This document shows, piece by piece, positions 60,016 through 64,000 of a DNA stretch of 64,000 nucleotides. This DNA comes from Capsicum annuum (taxonomy: Eukaryota; Streptophyta; Magnoliopsida; Solanales; Solanaceae): the NCBI RefSeq assembly GCF_002878395.1, contig NC_061116.1, positions 118,863,019 through 118,927,018 of the forward strand. Direction: 5' to 3'. Under the pieces are notes generated by a model. The model saw nothing but the letters and a program-made list of their open reading frames with translations, did not search any database and was not told the DNA's origin. Position numbers and translations under genes: made by a program. Numbering within the stretch: position 1 is the stretch's first letter; every line of letters starts with the position of its first letter.

Positions 60016-60776
60016 AATAGAGAGGAAGCCCTACAAAGGCTAAAGTAAAGTGCAAGCCCCACGAGGGCTAAAGTAAATAGATATAAAAAGAGAAGCAAGG
60101 TAGAGTATATTTTCAGAATTCATCATTCATCATCAATGTCATTTTATCAATTAAGTATATATACCATTCACAAACTCAAGTCGTGGCTAAAAAGATTGTA
60201 AGTTCATAAATCCACTGTCAAGAATGATCTTTGGGACTAAACCATTCTAAAGGGTAGAAAAGGCCGAAATATCTCATGACCGTAGTAAATAATAGTGTCA
60301 AATCATGGATTGGAATTGGTCTCAGTCAATTCCCTCAAATATCATCATTAGCTTCTTTTATGTATATAATTTATCTATTTTGTTAGGCATTTATTACTGT
60401 AAAAAAATCTATTTTAAACATAAAAGGTGGGTTTTAATCTCTTATTTAATAAGAATAGTCCTAAGATCATATTATTTTTAATATAACAACATTTATAGAT
60501 ATAATGATCATGAATGTACTGAATCTATGCATCGCATCACCAGTATTCACTCAATGAAATCATAAGCATCATACTGTATCTTCCTCCATCTGATATCGGA
60601 GAGATGTGAATATAGACACACACATAACTACAATCGTATCCTTTATAAGGATTATTACTTTTCAGATATCCAAATCATATCATAACCTGACCTTTCGCCA
60701 AATAATGTGTCCAAAATAATCACAATATCATAATCACGGCCTTGGGCCCATATACATATTAAAACTCATATAGATA

Positions 60777-60779
<3 letters not shown>

Positions 60780-60808
<29 letters not shown>
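60780..60808. repeat. TA dinucleotide microsatellite
   Basis: About 14 uninterrupted at/ta units. The equivalent place in the left LTR (near 24493) has only gtatatatata, so it expanded after insertion. Confidence 0.9.
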
Positions 60809-60810
<2 letters not shown>

Positions 60811-62248
60811 TTATCTCACAACTATAAGCCATAGCATATTCATAAGGTGCAATATCTCTATAAGCTATGAAGCATATCTATAATCATCTCACATAAGAAG
60901 GCATCTCACTTCTAAGAGGCATGATGCATCAATAAGCATAGGTCATAACTACGAGGCATATCAACCTTTAAGGCATCTCGTATCTATAGGTCATGTATCA
61001 TGCCTATGAGGAATGTCACATCTCTGGGCTAATTATGATATCTAAGAGAAATATCATCTTTATAGGCCATATATTACATCTAAGAGGGATATCATCTCTA
61101 TAGGCCCAACATCATAGACATAAGCCATTAGTCACTATCCAGGGAAAAATACATCATAACCTATTAATTAACAAATCCAATCCCATAAAAAGGCTCATTA
61201 GTCTTAACTAGGCCTAACATCGGCAACTAAATCCACAATGGCTAACACAAGTCTTGGCCTAAGTAGGCTGGACAAACCCACTTCTAAACCTTAATCTCTA
61301 TATTTTGGCAATCTATGCCCCCCAAAAAGGCTAAGGTATCTAACTCAACTTCTAGATGTCAAGTAACCTATAACCAAACCTAAGATAGGAACTTCGACTA
61401 GAAACATGGGCATTTAAGTCAACTCTACCCATATTACAGTTTCAAGACCACTAGACTAGCCCAACTAAGGTTGATCATACTAGCCCATGATTCCATACTT
61501 AAACCACATCCCAAACCTAATATTATATCGTAACCATTCTACAAATAAGCTCACTCTAGGTAGAAGGCAATAGGATTCAAAAAGGGGTCATAAACATACC
61601 ACCTTACGGGTCTAAAACCCTCATCTAATTCCCAAACATCAATAATCAAGTCTAAGTTATTCTAGTCATAATCAAGCCTAACATTCATATTCACACGAAA
61701 TATATATTACACATCATCTTCGAAGAAGAGTAGGTAGAAGTCTACCTCAAAGTCAAACCAAAAAAACCTCACATCATGCATCACACATCCATCTTTACTT
61801 TACAACCCCCAAAATGCCATCATACTATCTAAATAGTAACCTAATCATCAATACAAGTCTAACAATACCTATATTGCACTATTATGCTTTGGGTCTAAAA
61901 ACAACACCAAAAAACTCAAATGGGTCCCACTTATGAAAAATATATTTTTGAGGTCAACTCAATATTCATACATGAACAAGGAATTATAAACCTCAATAAT
62001 TGAGTGCAAACCAAGAAAACTTTGGGCTAAAATTAATCCCTAAGTGAATTTAGGGTTTGGGGTGTAAACTCAAAAATTCAACCATGAATTTGAAGGATTC
62101 TTACCTTAAAATCAAAGATATTCACGTTAATAGATGATAATCAAGCTTCCAATCATCCACACAACTTAATTTTGAGTTATCTCACCCATTTAGGGATTTT
62201 TGCTCTCAAGGGTGAAGAGAAAATGACCAAAATCGTGGTTTGGGGTTC

Positions 62249-62260
62249 TTTAAATACCCC
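62249..62260 (-). promoter_or_regulatory. Candidate TATA box in the L 5' LTR
   Basis: gggtatttaaag on the minus strand, about 630 bp into the LTR, conserved with 25941-25952. The position suits the start of the L transcript. Confidence 0.5.
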
Positions 62261-62886
62261 TGCCAGGTGAAGAGGTATCGCGACCGCCATAAGAAGGGTC
62301 GCTATTACACTAGTGTAATCACTTTTGGATCCCTATAATTGCCATGGTGCGATCATCATCCACCTTGTATGATTGTCGTGGCATCAGCACTAGCAAACTT
62401 AAAATTTTTCCAAGTTTGCAATGACACCTTAGGATTCAATCAAAATCCAATTTTCACAAATGAACTATGCTATCGCACTTAATTCAGTGTTCTAAATGCA
62501 TTGTCAAAGTTTAATTTTTGATTCGAGGTCATTTAGACCAAATGTGGGTCCTACACCTATATTTCTAAATTTTCAATTTTTTGACTAATAGTTTGAAATG
62601 AGTTCGGGTGTATTGGGACCCGAACCAAAGGTCTACATAGACTAAAGTAGATATTTCGGATCTGTTGGCACAGTAGAAATTTGAATTTGAGATCATTTTA
62701 TTGAAGTTTTCACAGGGTTACTATTTAGAACCAGGAAAGACTTCTAAATTAGATATTGGTTCTAAAAATCAAATGAACGACCCGATATCAATCCCAGTAA
62801 GTCAAAATCGAGTTCGGGCATCTATGGATAAGCCCTAATGGTAAATATAAGTGGAAATATAAAAAATGACTGAAAGGGTCAGTATA

Positions 62887-64000
62887 TAGAAGAAGAACTA
62901 TACCTTAATAGCAAATTAATATAAAATGTTATATCAGGCCTTGTAGTATTAGTAAGATACATAAGTGCACAATAGTACTGAGATATGGTATGTCAGGATC
63001 AAGAATATCTTCATCCTTTTTTGGAGGTCAAAATGGATCTTTACTCGCCTCAAGTGACCAAATAACTATTGAAATACTTAATGGATGTGCTTTGTATAAG
63101 TAAAATCATTTCAAAACCTTCTCGGTATAGCCAGGTTGGTGGATGATGACCCCGTCTGCTAAATGTTCAATCTGCAAACCAAGATAAAGTTTCATCCTTG
63201 CAAGATATTTTATCTCAAATTCTTTCTTTAGATACTCAATTGTATTTTGGACCTCTTCTGGAGTTCCAATGAGATTTACATCATTAATATAAACATCGAG
63301 TATAACAAAATCTAATGTTGTTTTATTAATAAAAATACAGGGATAAATGACATCATTTATGTAACCTTAATTTGACCAGTACTCACTAAGGCGATTATAC
63401 CACATACGCCCTGATTATTTTAGACCATATAATGATCTTTGTAATCTAATTGAATACAATTTCAAGAGTTTGAACTACATGCTTCAGGAATATTTAATCC
63501 TTTTGGGATCCTCATATAAATTCCATTATCAAGTAAACCATAAAGAAAGTTATAACTATATTCATTATATGTATTTTTAGATTTTCATGAACAACTAGAC
63601 CAAGGAGATATATAAATGTTATTGAATCCATAATAGGTGAATATGTATTTTTCATAGTCGACATTGGATCTTTGAGAGAATCCTTGTGCAGCAAGACATG
63701 CCTTGTATCTTACAATTTCATTTTTCTTATTTCTCTTACGTACGAAAACCCCTTTATGGCCAATAGGTTTTACACCATCTGGGGTTTGGACTACTAGACC
63801 AAAAATCTTACGTCTGACAAGTGAGTTCTATTCTGATTTAATTGTCTTTTGCCATTTTGGATAATTATTTCTTCATCGATATTCTTCGACAAATAGATGT
63901 TCAAGGTCCTCATTATCTTGCATGATATTTAGTGTGACATTAAATGATAAAAATATTATCCACTATAATTTTTGATTGATCTAAATTTATCTCATCATCT
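62887..64000 (-). pseudogene. Ty1/copia reverse transcriptase remnant, split by L
   Basis: Reads off the right edge. On the minus strand it has the copia RT signature: PDGVKPIGHKGVFVRKRNK (about 63785-63730), IVRYKACLAAQGFSQRSNVD (normally KARLVAQGFSQRPGIDYEE), then after a frameshift YSPIMDSITFIYLLGLVVHE. Near 63300 the catalytic YVDD pair reads YIND, the first Asp being Asn. The last part, at 62957-62887, is TNTTRPDITFYINLLLRYSS, a motif just before RNase H (TRPDIAFAVNLLARYSS in the family), and it stops at the L LTR. RNase H and the 3' LTR should lie beyond L. Stops and frameshifts throughout. Confidence 0.9.

Larger units (their letters stand above)
22580..62886 (-). mobile_element. Element L: LARD-like retrotransposon with 4.3-kb LTRs, heavily nested
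   Basis: Minus-strand element with a full right LTR (58570-62886, 4,317 bp), a left LTR cut by X (22580-26586), a primer site at 58554-58568 and an internal region of about 4.06 kb split by O (26587-27081 plus 55003-58569). I could find no Gag or Pol motif in either strand of the internal region. Very long LTRs around a non-coding core match the definition of LARDs (large retrotransposon derivatives). By eye the two LTRs differ at roughly 10-17% of sites, making L one of the older layers. It interrupts a Ty1/copia RT gene at 62886/62887. Confidence 0.85.
58570..62886 (-). repeat. L 5' LTR (right copy, 4,317 bp)
   Basis: On the minus strand it starts TATACTGACCC (decayed TGTAATGACCC) at 62886 and ends GGTCATGACA at 58570. 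TATA box at 62249-62260. It contains the 39-bp minisatellite (59870-60010), the TA microsatellite, the short degenerate array (60835-61115) and a conserved TACTGAGTACC block near 59000. The terminal 411 bp have no partner in the window. No gene is seen across this stretch. Confidence 0.93.

Noticed and set aside
59586..60048. Met- and Asp/Tyr-rich frames on both strands at 59586-60048
   Set aside because: These are translations of the 39-bp minisatellite and adjoining ATC/ATA repeats in the L LTR.

Overview
This window is eukaryotic, AT-rich plant DNA. I found no host gene, tRNA, rRNA or bacterial feature. Every stretch can be assigned to LTR retrotransposons stacked inside one another, as in pericentromeric heterochromatin. 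The gag-pol remnants are of plant Ty3/gypsy type (order Gag, protease, RT, RNase H, integrase, then a chromodomain-like tail), with initiator-Met-tRNA primer sites and 2-4 kb LTRs. One fragment is Ty1/copia. The families resemble those common in Solanaceae genomes (tomato, potato, pepper), but this is recognition from memory and the species is not determined. All coding copies are broken by stops and frameshifts, many of them C-to-T/G-to-A changes as expected from decay of methylated cytosine.

Layout (letters are my own labels). 1-3539: Z, plus strand, integrase/chromodomain tail and 3' LTR. 3540-7425: A, minus, truncated Gag-protease and an intact 5' LTR. 7426-8003 and 18392-22579: X, minus, no coding capacity seen. 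Inside X sit B (8004-18391, a complete minus-strand element with LTR pair and target duplication) and a complete 621-bp TRIM (20739-21359) within the X LTR. 22580-62886: L, minus, a LARD-like element with a 4.3-kb LTR and a non-coding core. Inside the core of L sits O (27082-54997, plus, Gag-Pol). Inside the protease gene of O sits T (31119-49398, plus), a tandem compound of three LTRs and two internal regions. 62887-64000: a Ty1/copia RT fragment (minus) into which L inserted.

Inferred order of events: copia, then L; L was entered by O (later entered by T) and by X (later entered by TRIM, B and A); A was entered by Z. Target duplications and gene reading across the insertion points support most steps. 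The most notable items are the LTR-internal-LTR-internal-LTR compound whose two halves share lesions at the catalytic sites of protease, RT and integrase; a 105-bp in-frame tandem duplication in B; a 30-bp perfect fold-back found in only one LTR of O; a 235-bp filler-like insert in one half of T; and the TRIM, whose LTR end matches that of O. I see no previously unknown functional system.
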